Notes: generated from the sequence alone by a model not told the origin. A DNA stretch of 48,441 nt from Chloroflexota bacterium (GCA_005880795.1 VBGP01000020.1:1-48441), one strand, 5' to 3'; shown: positions 1-9,082, numbered from the stretch's first letter. Numbers and translations: made by a program.

Positions 1-832
1 CGATCGGCCTGCCGAAAGCCTGCCGTTCGTGCGCGTAGGCGAGTGAGCGGTCGAGGCTCGCCTGTGCCACGCCCACGGCGCGGCCCGCGATGTTGACACG
101 GCCGAACTCGAGGGCGGACAGGGCTTGCTGGAGACCATGTCCCTCTTCGCCGCCAAGCAGGTTGTCGACCGGCACGCGGCAGTCGGCAAAGAAAACCTCG
201 GAGGACTCGGGGCCCTTATAACCAAGCTTGTCGAGATCTTTTCCAACCGTGAAACCGGGCGTCCCCTTCTCGATCATCAGCACGCTCATCCCGCGGTGAC
301 GCGGCTCGGCCCGCGGGTCGGTCTTCACGAGCACAGGCAACGGGTCGGCGTGGCGCGCGTTCGTGATCCACGTCTTGGTTCCGTTGACGACGTAGTGGCC
401 ACCTTCCCGTCGTGCCGCGGTGGCGATGCCCTGCAGGTCGCTGCCGGCCTGCGGTTCCGTGAGCGCGATGCCCGAGCGGCGATTGCCCGTCGCCAGGCCG
501 GGCAGCCATCGCGATCGCTGCTCCGGCGTGCCGAACTTCGACAGCATCAGGGTGGCCAGCGAGTGCGAGCCCAGGATCCCGGCGATGCCCATCCATGCTT
601 TCGAGATCTCCTCGAACACGATGGAGTACGAGACAGCGTCGATGGCGATGCCGCCGTGCTCCTCGGGGACCAGCATTCCGAACAGGCCCATCGCCTTCAT
701 CTCCTCGACGATCTCGTCCGGATAGCGCCCGGCGAGCTCCATCTCTCGAGCGACAGGTGTGATGCTCCTGCGCGCGAAATCGCGTATCAGGCCGCGAAAG
801 GCGCGCTGCTGTTCCGAGAGCTCGAAGTTCAC
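1..832 (-). CDS. acyl-CoA dehydrogenase, N-terminal part (cut by window edge)
   Basis: The reading frame gives 277 residues of an acyl-CoA dehydrogenase, the FAD enzyme that introduces the alpha-beta double bond in fatty or branched acyl-CoA oxidation. The N-terminal helical domain begins NFELSEQQRAFR, and the middle beta-domain has the FAD-binding block GIALTEPQAGSD followed by NGTKTWITNA. The frame runs off the left edge at ERQAFGRPI, so the catalytic Glu and the C-terminal helices are not seen. I chose the GTG start because the N-terminus aligns with the family there and GAAGGA lies 9 bases upstream. It is the last visible gene of the liv operon, 33 bases after livF, which suggests it degrades an acyl-CoA derived from the imported substrate (inference). 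Confidence 0.93.
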   Translation of the reverse strand, partial: MNFELSEQQRAFRGLIRDFARRSITPVAREMELAGRYPDEIVEEMKAMGLFGMLVPEEHGGIAIDAVSYSIVFEEISKAWMGIAGILGSHSLATLMLSKFGTPEQRSRWLPGLATGNRRSGIALTEPQAGSDLQGIATAARREGGHYVVNGTKTWITNARHADPLPVLVKTDPRAEPRHRGMSVLMIEKGTPGFTVGKDLDKLGYKGPESSEVFFADCRVPVDNLLGGEEGHGLQQALSALEFGRVNIAGRAVGVAQASLDRSLAYAHERQAFGRPI

Positions 833-865
833 GTCTTATGGTCCTTCGGTCTGCCCTTTCAAAGA

Positions 866-1561
866 TCAGACGCCGAGGATTCGGTGCAGCACCTCGCTGT
901 CCCGGGCTCGCGCCGCCGGAAGCACCTCGACGATGCGCCCCTTCTCGATGAAGGCCGCGCGGTCGGCGACGCGCAGCGCCATCTGGTGATTCTGTTCGGC
1001 CAGCAGGATTGAGACGCCGGTCGACTTCAGCGTTCCGAGCAGCGTCCCGATCGACTGCACAAGCACCGGCGCAAGGCCTTCGGTCGGTTCATCGAGCAGC
1101 ATCACCCGCGGATTGCCCATCAGCGCGCGCCCAAGCGCGAGCATCTGCCGTTCGCCGCCCGAGAGGCCGCCCGCCATGTTGTTCTTCAGGCCCTCGAGCT
1201 TGGGGAACAGCTCCCAGACCCGTTTCTTCGTCCAGCCGCGGTCGCCACCGTTGGCGTGCGATGCGATCTCTAGGTTCTCGTCGACGGTCAGGTTCTGGAA
1301 GCAGCGCGCGCCTGAGGGCACGTAGGCCACTCCCCCGCGCGTCCGCCGGTGGGCGGGCCATCCGCTCATGTCGCGACCTCCGACACTGACCGATCCGGAC
1401 GCGCCAGGCAGTAGTCCGGTGATCCCGCGGATGATGGTTGTCTTGCCGGCGCCATTCCGGCCGAGCACCGCGAGCAGCTTGCCATCCTCGACCTCGACGC
1501 TGAAGTCGAAGACGACATGGCTCTTGCCGTAGCGGACGTTCAACCCCTCGACCTTGAGCAT
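866..1561 (-). CDS. livF: Branched-chain amino acid ABC transporter ATPase, LivF type
   Basis: This 231-residue cytoplasmic ATPase powers a LivFGHMK-type importer. Walker A is GRNGAGKT at residues 34-41, the signature is LSGGERQ, and Walker B is VMLLDEPTEGLAP. The EGLAP ending after the Asp-Glu pair is typical of LivF rather than LivG. Length is normal for the family. It starts with ATG two bases after the upstream livM-livG stop, so it is translated from the same message. The substrate could be branched-chain amino acids, amides, urea or aromatic acids; the ATPase does not tell which. Confidence 0.96.
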   Translation of the reverse strand: MLKVEGLNVRYGKSHVVFDFSVEVEDGKLLAVLGRNGAGKTTIIRGITGLLPGASGSVSVGGRDMSGWPAHRRTRGGVAYVPSGARCFQNLTVDENLEIASHANGGDRGWTKKRVWELFPKLEGLKNNMAGGLSGGERQMLALGRALMGNPRVMLLDEPTEGLAPVLVQSIGTLLGTLKSTGVSILLAEQNHQMALRVADRAAFIEKGRIVEVLPAARARDSEVLHRILGV

Positions 1562-1563
1562 GT

Positions 1564-3429
1564 CTACGCGCCTAGCTCCTCCTGCTCCAACTCCCCCAGG
1601 TAGACCTTCTGCACGTCGGGGTTGTGCCGGACCTGCTCCGGTGTGCCCTCCGTTAGGACGCGTCCCTGGTGCATCACCGTGACGGTGCGAGCCGTGCTGA
1701 AGACAACCGACATGTCGTGCTCGCAGAAGAGCAGCGTCAGGTGGCGCTCCGTGGCCAGGCGCCGGACGAGCTCCATCGCCTTGTCCGTCTCGTAAGCGGA
1801 CATTCCGGCCGTGGGCTCATCGAGCAGCACGAGTTTCGAACCCAGCGCGAGCGAGATCGCGATCTCGATGGCGCGTTGATCGCCATGGCTCAGCTGACCG
1901 GCGGGGAGGTCCGCCCAGGCTCCCAGTCCGACTGCCTCAGCGAGCTCCTGCGCCTCAGCGTAGAAGATGCGATTCGCAAATCCGAATGGCCGGACGGTGT
2001 AGCCGGCGTGCGCGAGCATTGCGAACTGCAGGTTCTGACGAACGGTCAGCTTCGGGAATATCGTCGTGATCTGGAAGGCGCGACCGATGCCGGTCCGCGC
2101 GATCACGTGAGGCGCCTTGCCCGTGATTTCGCGTCCGCCGAATTTCACGGTGCCCGAGGTGGGCTTCAGCTGACCGGTGATGAGGTTGAAGAGGGTCGAC
2201 TTACCGGCCCCGTTCGGACCGATGATGGCGTGACGGTCGCCCTGCTTGACCTCGAGGCTCACGTCCTCGACCGCGCGCAAGCCGCCAAAGCGCCGGCTCA
2301 GGTGGTCGATCTGAAGCAAGGTCTGCCCGGGATGCACCTCCTCGGCCTGAATCGCATCGGTGGCGAGCGCCTTGCGGACGTCGAACATGCGGATCGCCTC
2401 GCCCGCGCTTTCAGCAGGCGCCACTTCCGCCTTCTCGCCGCGATGGAAACGCTCACGCAGGCGCAGGAACACGGTCGGCGCATCCGAGATGCCGCCGGGC
2501 ACAGCAAGCACGACGCCCAGCACGATGGCGCCAAGGATGATGTCGAACTGGTAGGGGAACTGCTTCGAGACCGCGTTGTCCAGCACTACGTAGATGAAGG
2601 CGCCGACCGCAGGCCCGAGGAACGTGCCCGTCCCGCCCAGGAGTGACACGACGACGGGCTGCGCGTTGGCCGTCCAGTAGAGCATCTCGGGGTATGCCTG
2701 CTGCTGGTACAGCATGAAGAGGCCTCCCGCCATGCCGGCGAACAGCGATGCCACCGTGTAGATGGCCAGCTCATACACCTTTACGTTGATTCCGATCGCC
2801 GCGGCGCGCTGCCTGTTCTCGCGGATCGAGAGCAGAGCCGCGCCGAAGGGCGAGCGCACGAGGAGGAACATCAGCAAGAGACACAGTCCGACGACCGCCG
2901 CTGTGAAGTAGTACAGCGTCGTGTAGTCGCTCAGCTGGTCGGGCACGGTGACCGAGATGCCGTTGTCGCCGCCGGTGAAGTCGTACCACGTGAAAGCGAG
3001 CGAGAAAAGCAGCTGGGAGATGGCGAGCGTGAGGAGCGAGAAATACAGTCGGACCGCCCGCTGCGCGACCAGACCGGTCACCACGCCGACCGCCGCGGCT
3101 GCAAACGGCGCCGCGGCAAGGCCCAGCAGGATGGGGAGGTGATAACGCTTGAAGATCAGGGCCACCGTGTAAGCGCCGACGCCGTAGTAGGCGGCGTGCG
3201 CGAACGAGACCATGCCTGTGTAACCGAGCATCAGGTTGTAAGAGATCGCCCATAACGCGAGCACCAACGCTGAGGTGCCCAGGAAGATCTGAAACCGCGA
3301 GCTCGCGTCCGGGTTCAGGTTCTCGTTGAGGCCGGCCAGCGGAGGGATCAGGGCCACGAACAGGAACAGGACGAGCACCACTCCCCAGCGCACCCGGTCG
3401 CCGCGAGAGCGCGGAAGGCGGCGGATCAA
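1564..3429 (-). CDS. Fused LivM permease / LivG ATPase of the branched-chain amino acid importer
   Basis: This is a 621-residue two-domain protein. Residues about 15-325 are a LivM-type permease with roughly eight to ten membrane segments and the conserved block GYTGMVSFAHAAYYGVGAY. A charged linker of about 45 residues follows. Residues about 370-621 are a LivG ATPase with Walker A GPNGAGKST at 404-412, signature LSHGDQR, Walker B LVLLDEPTAGMS and switch CEHDMSVVF. In Escherichia coli these are separate proteins. The TTG start overlaps the livH stop as TTGA, indicating translational coupling. No internal stop or frameshift is seen, so this is a true fusion that fixes permease and ATPase in a 1:1 ratio. 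Confidence 0.95.
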   Translation of the reverse strand: MIRRLPRSRGDRVRWGVVLVLFLFVALIPPLAGLNENLNPDASSRFQIFLGTSALVLALWAISYNLMLGYTGMVSFAHAAYYGVGAYTVALIFKRYHLPILLGLAAAPFAAAAVGVVTGLVAQRAVRLYFSLLTLAISQLLFSLAFTWYDFTGGDNGISVTVPDQLSDYTTLYYFTAAVVGLCLLLMFLLVRSPFGAALLSIRENRQRAAAIGINVKVYELAIYTVASLFAGMAGGLFMLYQQQAYPEMLYWTANAQPVVVSLLGGTGTFLGPAVGAFIYVVLDNAVSKQFPYQFDIILGAIVLGVVLAVPGGISDAPTVFLRLRERFHRGEKAEVAPAESAGEAIRMFDVRKALATDAIQAEEVHPGQTLLQIDHLSRRFGGLRAVEDVSLEVKQGDRHAIIGPNGAGKSTLFNLITGQLKPTSGTVKFGGREITGKAPHVIARTGIGRAFQITTIFPKLTVRQNLQFAMLAHAGYTVRPFGFANRIFYAEAQELAEAVGLGAWADLPAGQLSHGDQRAIEIAISLALGSKLVLLDEPTAGMSAYETDKAMELVRRLATERHLTLLFCEHDMSVVFSTARTVTVMHQGRVLTEGTPEQVRHNPDVQKVYLGELEQEELGA

Positions 3430-4304
3430 CTCTCGGGCAGACCGAACAGCCCGCGCGGCCGGACGATCAGGACCGCGGTCATGATGATGAAGACGAACGC
3501 CAGCGCGAACGGGTTGGTGGCGGGGATCACGAGACCGAACGAGATCACCATGCCGACGATCAGCGCGCCGACAGCCGAGCCCACGATGCTGCCGAGGCCG
3601 CCGATGACGCTGATCGCGAAAGCGAGGACCAGAACGTCAGTGTCGATGCTCGAGCCCACTGCCTGGCTCGGCGCGACGATCGATCCTCCAAGCCCAGCCA
3701 GCGCGGCGCCGATCATGAACACGGTGGTGTAGAGCCGGGTGACGTTGACGCCGGTGGCGTTCAGTAGGTCCGGATCCGCGACGGCCGCTCGGATGTTCCG
3801 GCCGAGGCTCGTGCGGTAGAGCATCGCCCACACGGCGCAGCCGATGGCGATTGCGGCGGCGATCATGAAAAGGGAGTAGCTGGCGTAACTGTAGCCGCCC
3901 AGGTCGAGGTGGCCTGGGATCGGTGAAACGATGGTTCGGTAGTTGGCGCCGAAGACGATCCGCACCGCGCCCGCGATGATCAGGCTGACGGCGTAGGTTC
4001 CAAGCAGCTGGACCAGATGCTCTCGGCCATAAACGCGCCTCAGCACCAGCACCTCAACGACTCCTCCGATCGCGCCGGCCACCGCCACCGCGACGAGCAT
4101 CCCGCCCCAGAAGCCAAGGCCCGCGCCCAGCTGGTTGCCGATGACCACGGTCACGAACGCCGCGATCATGTAGAGCGAGCCGTGCGCCATGTTGATGACG
4201 CGCAACGCTCCGAACACCAGGGACAGTCCCGCCGCCACGATGAAGAGGTAGGCGGCATTGGCCAGCCCGCCCACCGCGAAAAGCAGGACTTGCCCTGGCG
4301 TCAT
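3426..4304 (-). CDS. livH: Branched-chain amino acid ABC transporter permease, LivH type
   Basis: A 292-residue inner-membrane permease with about eight hydrophobic segments. Family hallmarks include GLSLVFGALRVINMAHGS near the N-terminus and LAFAISVIGGLGSIVGSAVG near the C-terminus. The frame stays open 20 codons further upstream, but that extension is charged and unlike the family. I therefore chose the ATG giving MTPGQVLLFAVGG. It pairs with the LivM half of the next gene to form the channel. The gap to the upstream binding-protein gene is 28 bases. Confidence 0.95.
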   Translation of the reverse strand: MTPGQVLLFAVGGLANAAYLFIVAAGLSLVFGALRVINMAHGSLYMIAAFVTVVIGNQLGAGLGFWGGMLVAVAVAGAIGGVVEVLVLRRVYGREHLVQLLGTYAVSLIIAGAVRIVFGANYRTIVSPIPGHLDLGGYSYASYSLFMIAAAIAIGCAVWAMLYRTSLGRNIRAAVADPDLLNATGVNVTRLYTTVFMIGAALAGLGGSIVAPSQAVGSSIDTDVLVLAFAISVIGGLGSIVGSAVGALIVGMVISFGLVIPATNPFALAFVFIIMTAVLIVRPRGLFGLPES

Positions 4305-4332
4305 ATTCGTTCTTGTTTCTTGGTGGGTCTGA

Positions 4333-5691
4333 CTAGCTCGCTTTCCATGACGGACACAGGGCAAAGCTCGCGGTCGTGGGATCGCCCGCCTTGGCGTCGC
4401 ACTGATTGCCCTTGATCTCGTTGACCATCTGAAGCGGCATCAGCAAGTCGTCGCCTTTGAGGTTCGTCACGTCCTTCAGAACCGGGAACGGATAGGTGCC
4501 GCCGGAGCTTGTCGTTGTACCGGTGGTCTCGCCGACGTTGGCCTGCAGCTCGTCGGAGCGGATCGTGATCTTGTATCCACGCAGGCTGTCGAACGTGTGG
4601 CCACTGACCTGCTTGATGACCTGGTCCGCGTCGAAGCTCTTCGCCGCGTTCGCGGCCTGTGCCCAGAGCATGAACGCGTCGTAGTCCATGACCGCCCAGT
4701 CGGACGGGTACTCGTTGTTGTACTTCGCGCGGTAGCGGCTGATGAAGTCGGTGAGCCTCGCGTTGTTGGTCTGGAGCGCGAAGAACGGAGCGCGCATGTA
4801 CGCGTGCATCCCCTCCGGGTACTGGGAGCCGAGGGAGTTCAGCTCGTCCACCGAGACCAGCGTCGTCATCGGGTACTTGACGAAGAACTGCGGGTCGACC
4901 GCCAGCGCCTGCTTGATGAAGTTGATCTGGTCGGCGGCGAAGATGTTGGAGTAGACGAGGTCAGGCTTCGCGGCCTGGATGGCGTTGATGGTGGAGTCCC
5001 AGCGTGGGTTGGTCGGAAACGGGACGTACCACGTGCTGGGATCGTTCACGATTTGCGTGCTCGAGTTGGCCTTCTTCAAGGCCGCCACAAAGGCGTTGGT
5101 CTCCGAGATTCCGAACAGGTACTTAGGCGAGACGATGAAAATCTTGCCTACGTTCAGTTTCGCCGCGAGCCGGCCCGCGGCAGTGCCTTCCATGTAGGTG
5201 TTGGGGACGATCGACACCCAGTAGGGGTTGACGATGTCGGGCTGCATGGTCAGCTGCCAGCTGTTGCAGGTGGCGTCGATGGTGATGACCTTGTTCTGCT
5301 TTGCGATCGGGCTTTCAGCCAGGCACTGAGCGGAGGTCACCGAGCCCATCAGGGCGACCACGTTGTCCTGAAGGATCATGTTCTTTGTGTTGCTCACCGC
5401 CTGCGGGACGGTTGTGCCGTCGTCCTGGATGTCCATCTCGATCTTGTAGCCGTTGACGCCGCCCTTGGCGTTGATGTCGTCCGCGGCGAGCTGCAGCGAC
5501 TGGCTGACCGCGTGACCGTAGAGAGCCGACTGGCCGGTCAACGGCGCCGAGTAGCCGACCTTTTTCGTGCCCTTGAAGCTTTGGGACTGGTTGCCGGAGG
5601 GCTGCCCGCCGCAGGCGGCGACGACGACCGTCACGGCCAGGGCTAGCGCCACCCAAACGAGTGGCCTGACGCTGCGCGGTACCAAGGTCAT
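4333..5691 (-). CDS. ABC transporter substrate-binding lipoprotein (LivK / Peripla_BP_6 family)
   Basis: A 452-residue secreted binding protein that delivers substrate to the LivHM channel. The first 26 residues form a lipoprotein signal peptide ending in VVVAAC, with Cys27 as the lipid-modified residue. The mature part has the type-I periplasmic-binding fold start VGYSAPLTGQSALYG and the region GSVTSAQCLAESPIAKQ. The ATG is fixed by a strong Shine-Dalgarno sequence, GGGGAGGAAT, directly upstream; the frame remains open far upstream but without family similarity. It is the first liv gene after a 9-base-pair hairpin that separates it from the quinone oxidoreductase gene. Its ligand cannot be read from the sequence. 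Confidence 0.95.
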   Translation of the reverse strand: MTLVPRSVRPLVWVALALAVTVVVAACGGQPSGNQSQSFKGTKKVGYSAPLTGQSALYGHAVSQSLQLAADDINAKGGVNGYKIEMDIQDDGTTVPQAVSNTKNMILQDNVVALMGSVTSAQCLAESPIAKQNKVITIDATCNSWQLTMQPDIVNPYWVSIVPNTYMEGTAAGRLAAKLNVGKIFIVSPKYLFGISETNAFVAALKKANSSTQIVNDPSTWYVPFPTNPRWDSTINAIQAAKPDLVYSNIFAADQINFIKQALAVDPQFFVKYPMTTLVSVDELNSLGSQYPEGMHAYMRAPFFALQTNNARLTDFISRYRAKYNNEYPSDWAVMDYDAFMLWAQAANAAKSFDADQVIKQVSGHTFDSLRGYKITIRSDELQANVGETTGTTTSSGGTYPFPVLKDVTNLKGDDLLMPLQMVNEIKGNQCDAKAGDPTTASFALCPSWKAS

Positions 5692-5778
5692 ATTCCTCCC
5701 CTGCTGGTCGCGGGGACGCCTTCTTGAGGCCGTTTCCGGCCGGTGCCCCCCAGCCACGATATGGTAGTTCGCGGTGCG

Positions 5779-5802
5779 CCAACCCGTCGAGATACGGGTT
5801 GG
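5779..5802 (-). terminator. Hairpin between the quinone oxidoreductase gene and the liv operon
   Basis: CCAACCCGT and ACGGGTTGG form a perfect 9-base-pair stem around a 6-base loop, 14 bases after the oxidoreductase stop on the minus strand. There is no T-run, so it could be a terminator of the U-less kind common in GC-rich bacteria, or an operator for the liv operon, which starts about 90 bases further on. Confidence 0.5.
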
Positions 5803-5816
5803 TCCGGGGGCGCCCT

Positions 5817-6815
5817 CTAGGCCCTTTCGACGGTGAGCACCGCCTTGCCGGTGGTCTTGCGCGAGGCGACCTCTTCCAGGACAGTTACAGCATCCGCAAG
5901 CGGAGCTTGGCGCCCGACGTGGGGGCGGATCTTTCCCGCCGCGTAGAGGGCAAACAAGGCTTTCGTGCACTCGGGGATCAGCTGCGGGGCCCGCTGGCGA
6001 TAGAGCCCCCAGTGCAGGCCGACGATCGAATAGTTCTTGATCAGGACGTGATTCGTCGCGATGGCCGGCACGCGTCCTGAGGTGAATCCCAGGACGATGA
6101 TGCGACCCTCGAAGGCGACACATTTGGTCGATCGATCGAACACGTCGCCGCCGACCGGGTCGTAGATGACGTCCGCTCCTTTGCCGTCGGTCGCCTCCTT
6201 GACCGCCGCCACGAAGTCCTCGTTCTTGTAGTTGATCGCGAGGTCGGCGCCCATCTCCCGGCACACGGCGACCTTGGCATCCGAGCCTGCCGTCGCGATC
6301 ACCCGAGCGCCGGCTGCTTTGGCAAGCTGGATCGCGGCGGTCCCGACGCCACCCGCGCCGCCGTGGACCAGGACCACCTCACCGGGCTGCAGCATGGCGC
6401 GGCGGTGGAGGCCGAACCAACCGGTCTGGTAGTTGATGAAGAAGGCGGCGGCCGCCTCGTAGGACATGCCATCCGGGATCTTCCGAACATCGCCTGGTTC
6501 GGCGTGGGTGACCTCGGCGTACCCGCCGCGGTGCAGGCCGTCTTGCGAGACGAGGGCAAACACCCGGTCTCCGGCACTCAACCCGCTTCCGGGCGGCGCG
6601 GCCTCGACATCGCCCCCCACCTCGGCTCCCAGGATGAACGGCAGCTCAGGCTTGACCTGATAGGTGCCGCCGATCTGGAGCAGGTCGAAGAAGTTAACCG
6701 CCGCGGCACGCACGCGGATCCGGACCAGGTCGTCGCTCATCGGCGACGGTTCGACATCCTCGAAATGAAGCTTGTCGGGCGTTCCCAGCTCGCGGACGAC
6801 CCAGGCCTTTGGCAT
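5817..6815 (-). CDS. NADPH:quinone oxidoreductase-like medium-chain dehydrogenase
   Basis: A 332-residue zinc-independent medium-chain dehydrogenase/reductase. The GroES-like N-terminal domain carries AAAVNFFDLLQIGG. The Rossmann domain carries the nucleotide motif VHGGAGGVGTAA at residues 150-161, the quinone-oxidoreductase form, and the Cys and His zinc ligands of alcohol dehydrogenases are absent. The C-terminal half contains YDPVGGDVFDRS, also typical of the group. The open frame continues about 100 codons upstream, but I start at ATG giving MPKAWVVRELG, which matches family N-termini. It is likely an NADPH-dependent reductase of quinones or enoyl compounds. A hairpin follows the gene, so it may be transcribed apart from liv. 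Confidence 0.92.
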   Translation of the reverse strand: MPKAWVVRELGTPDKLHFEDVEPSPMSDDLVRIRVRAAAVNFFDLLQIGGTYQVKPELPFILGAEVGGDVEAAPPGSGLSAGDRVFALVSQDGLHRGGYAEVTHAEPGDVRKIPDGMSYEAAAAFFINYQTGWFGLHRRAMLQPGEVVLVHGGAGGVGTAAIQLAKAAGARVIATAGSDAKVAVCREMGADLAINYKNEDFVAAVKEATDGKGADVIYDPVGGDVFDRSTKCVAFEGRIIVLGFTSGRVPAIATNHVLIKNYSIVGLHWGLYRQRAPQLIPECTKALFALYAAGKIRPHVGRQAPLADAVTVLEEVASRKTTGKAVLTVERA

Positions 6816-6865
6816 AGGGCCGGATCGTAGAGCACGGTGAGTTGGGAGGCTAACCTGACAGTTGA

Positions 6866-7576
6866 TTGAGCGAACTCGTCCGCGCTCTGACCTTCGATGT
6901 GTTCGGGACCACCGTCGATTGGCGGTCCGGGGTGGCTGCGGAGGCGCGCCGAATCGGTGAGGCTGCCGGCATCGATGGTGACTGGGAGCGGCTGGCGGAC
7001 GCGTGGCGCGCCCTTTATGTCCCGTCCATGGACCGGGTGCGTCGAGGCGACCTTCCCTGGACGAACTTCGACCAGCTCCACCGAATGTCGCTTGACCAGG
7101 TCCTCGCAGCCCTTGGCCTCGACGCATTCGATCCGGCAGCTCGCGATGAGATGACCCACGCGTGGGAGCGTCTGCCGCCGTGGCCTGATGCGGCGCCCGG
7201 ACTCGGACGGCTCGCGCGGCGGTTCACGGTTGCGACACTCTCCAATGGCAATCGGTCCCAGCAGGAGGCGCTGATCCGGTTCGCTGACCTACCTTTCCAG
7301 CGCTTGCTGTCGGCCGAAGACTTCCGCCATTACAAGCCCGACCCAGAGGTTTACCTCGGCGCGGCTTCTGCCCTCGGCCTCGAGCCGAGCGAGGTGATGA
7401 TGGTGGCCGCGCACAAAGGAGACCTTCGTGCGGCACAGGCCGCCGGGCTGCGCGCCGCGTTTGTCGAGCGGCCACTCGAGAAGGGAACGGCTGGTGGGGC
7501 GGACCGCTTGCCCGATCCCGACGCCGAGATCGAAGCGACTGACTTCCTGGACCTGGCTGACCAGCTGGGCTGCTAG
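6866..7576 (+). CDS. Haloacid dehalogenase type II / HAD-superfamily hydrolase
   Basis: A 236-residue HAD hydrolase. Motif I is LTFDVFGTTVDW with nucleophile Asp11; the FDVFGT form is the haloacid-dehalogenase type rather than the phosphatase DxDGT. Motif II is LSNGN, motif III is KPDPEVY, and motif IV is HKGDL. It probably hydrolyses 2-haloacids, although proteins with this motif set also act on other small acids. Translation starts at TTG because an in-frame TGA lies immediately before it and no better start exists; GGGAGG lies about 16 bases upstream, rather far for a ribosome site. It is divergent from the oxidoreductase gene with a 50-base gap. Confidence 0.88.
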   Translation: MSELVRALTFDVFGTTVDWRSGVAAEARRIGEAAGIDGDWERLADAWRALYVPSMDRVRRGDLPWTNFDQLHRMSLDQVLAALGLDAFDPAARDEMTHAWERLPPWPDAAPGLGRLARRFTVATLSNGNRSQQEALIRFADLPFQRLLSAEDFRHYKPDPEVYLGAASALGLEPSEVMMVAAHKGDLRAAQAAGLRAAFVERPLEKGTAGGADRLPDPDAEIEATDFLDLADQLGC

Positions 7577-7600
7577 GCAGGTCCGGAATAGACTGCGTCA

Positions 7601-8575
7601 ATGGGTATGGTTCGGCCGGCTGCGCCTGACGTCGAGCAGAAAGACATCGACGAGGCGCGGACGTTCAACGCCCAGCTCGAAGCTCTGATCGCCACCCAAC
7701 CACCCGTGATCTCGGTCCCGCCAGACGTGTCGCGGCGGGCCAGGCGGGAGGGCAAGGGCATCTTTCCAGCGCCCGTCTTCCTGGAGGAGGCGAGGGACAT
7801 CGAGGTCTCGGGCCGCAGCGGTCGACTGAAGGTCCGCGTCCTCCGTCCAGACAAGAAGGCGAGCGGCATCTACCTTCACCTTCACGGCGGCGGCTGGACG
7901 CTTGGCGCGCACGACATGCAGGACGTGGCCCTGAAGCTCCTCGCCGACGAGACGGGCCTGTGTGCCGCGAGCATCGACTACCGGCTCGCGCCGGAACACC
8001 CGTACCCGGCAGCGCCGGACGATTGCGAGGATGCGGTGCTTCATCTCCTCGAGCACGGCCCTCAGCTCCTGGACGCTCCCGCGCGCTTTGCCATCGGCGG
8101 CGAGTCCGCCGGAGCGCATCTCGCGGTGGTCACGCTCCTCAGGCTGCGTGACCGGCATGGAATCAAGGACAGCATCGCGGCCGCGAACCTCGTTTACGGC
8201 GCTTACGACCTCAGCGGCACGCCGAGCCAGATGCTCTGGGGCGATCGCAACCTGGTCCTGTCGACGCCAATCATCAAGTGGTTCGGCGGCAACTTTCTTC
8301 CTGGCTTTGGACCGGATCGTCAGCGCGATCCCGACGTCTCGCCGCTGTACGCCCGTCTCACCGGCATGCCCCCGGCCCTTTTCACCGTTGGCAGCCTCGA
8401 CCCGCTGATCGACGACACGCTCTTCATGGCTGACCGCTGGCGCATCGCCGGCAGCCCCGCCGAGGTCGTGATCTATCCCGAGGGTGTGCACGGCTTCAAC
8501 CAATATCCGACCGCTCTTGCTCGCAAAGCAAACGCGAGGCAGTTCGAGTTCCTGCGCGGCGTTCTGAACAGCTAG
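7601..8575 (+). CDS. Alpha/beta hydrolase, hormone-sensitive-lipase (HSL) family esterase
   Basis: A 324-residue cytoplasmic esterase. The oxyanion-hole motif HGGGW is at residues 95-99 and the nucleophile elbow GESAG has Ser169. The catalytic triad is completed by Asp267 in GSLDPLIDD and His297 in GVHGFNQYP. These features define the HSL (bacterial family IV) carboxylesterases, which act on short-chain acyl esters. ATG was chosen; a second ATG two codons later is equally possible. It follows the HAD gene by 24 bases and is probably cotranscribed with it. There is no signal peptide. Confidence 0.92.
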   Translation: MGMVRPAAPDVEQKDIDEARTFNAQLEALIATQPPVISVPPDVSRRARREGKGIFPAPVFLEEARDIEVSGRSGRLKVRVLRPDKKASGIYLHLHGGGWTLGAHDMQDVALKLLADETGLCAASIDYRLAPEHPYPAAPDDCEDAVLHLLEHGPQLLDAPARFAIGGESAGAHLAVVTLLRLRDRHGIKDSIAAANLVYGAYDLSGTPSQMLWGDRNLVLSTPIIKWFGGNFLPGFGPDRQRDPDVSPLYARLTGMPPALFTVGSLDPLIDDTLFMADRWRIAGSPAEVVIYPEGVHGFNQYPTALARKANARQFEFLRGVLNS

Positions 8576-8687
8576 TCCGTCACAACGCCGGCTGCGCACC
8601 CGATGCGACCGGTCGTGCGAAGGGTTCGCCTTCTACGGGCAGCGGCGTGTTGATCGCAAGGTGCACGGTCGTTTCCGAACCCTCCTT

Positions 8688-8936
8688 TCAGGACGTGAGA
8701 CCGCGAGCGAGCTGGCGGGCGATCACCGTGCGAAGGATGTCGTTGGTCCCTTCGCCGATCGCCATCAGGGTCGCGTCGCGGTAAAGCGTTCGATCTCGTA
8801 CTCGGTCGAATATCCGTAACCTCCATGGATCCGCATCGCCTCCAGAGATGCCTTGATGCACACCTCAGATGCGTAGAGCTTGGCCATTCCGGTCTGGAGG
8901 TCGGCCCTCTTTCCGGAGTCGAGGGCGGAGGCGGGT
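8688..8936 (-). pseudogene. C-terminal remnant of an acyl-CoA dehydrogenase, frameshifted
   Basis: Read on the minus strand, two frames together give the C-terminal end of an acyl-CoA dehydrogenase. The first gives DSGKRADLQTGMAKLYASE and then MRIHGGYGYSTEYEIER. After loss of one base near 8782-8786 the second gives YRDATLMAIGEGTNDILR and ends IARQLARGLTS with TGA. An in-frame stop lies just upstream at 8937-8939, and no N-terminal or middle domain is present nearby, so the gene is both truncated and frameshifted. A short open stretch after its stop (about 8580-8680, minus) shows nothing recognisable. Acyl-CoA dehydrogenase decay next to an intact paralogue in the same window suggests past duplication or rearrangement. 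Confidence 0.82.
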
Positions 8937-9082
8937 CAGTTAAACCCTCGGACTTCGATCGGTTCGATCCCTACCAGGGCATCGACGTCACTACCGATTG
9001 AATATCGGGCGGTGGGGTCGTACGTCCTGCAGCAACTCACCGTCTGGCACCGAAGCGTCTGGTGAAATACAAACGTTAGACA

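Noticed and set aside
8880-9065. A plus-strand frame of 61 codons across the acyl-CoA dehydrogenase remnant
   Set aside because: It overlaps the remnant antisense, has no ribosome site, and no recognisable domain.
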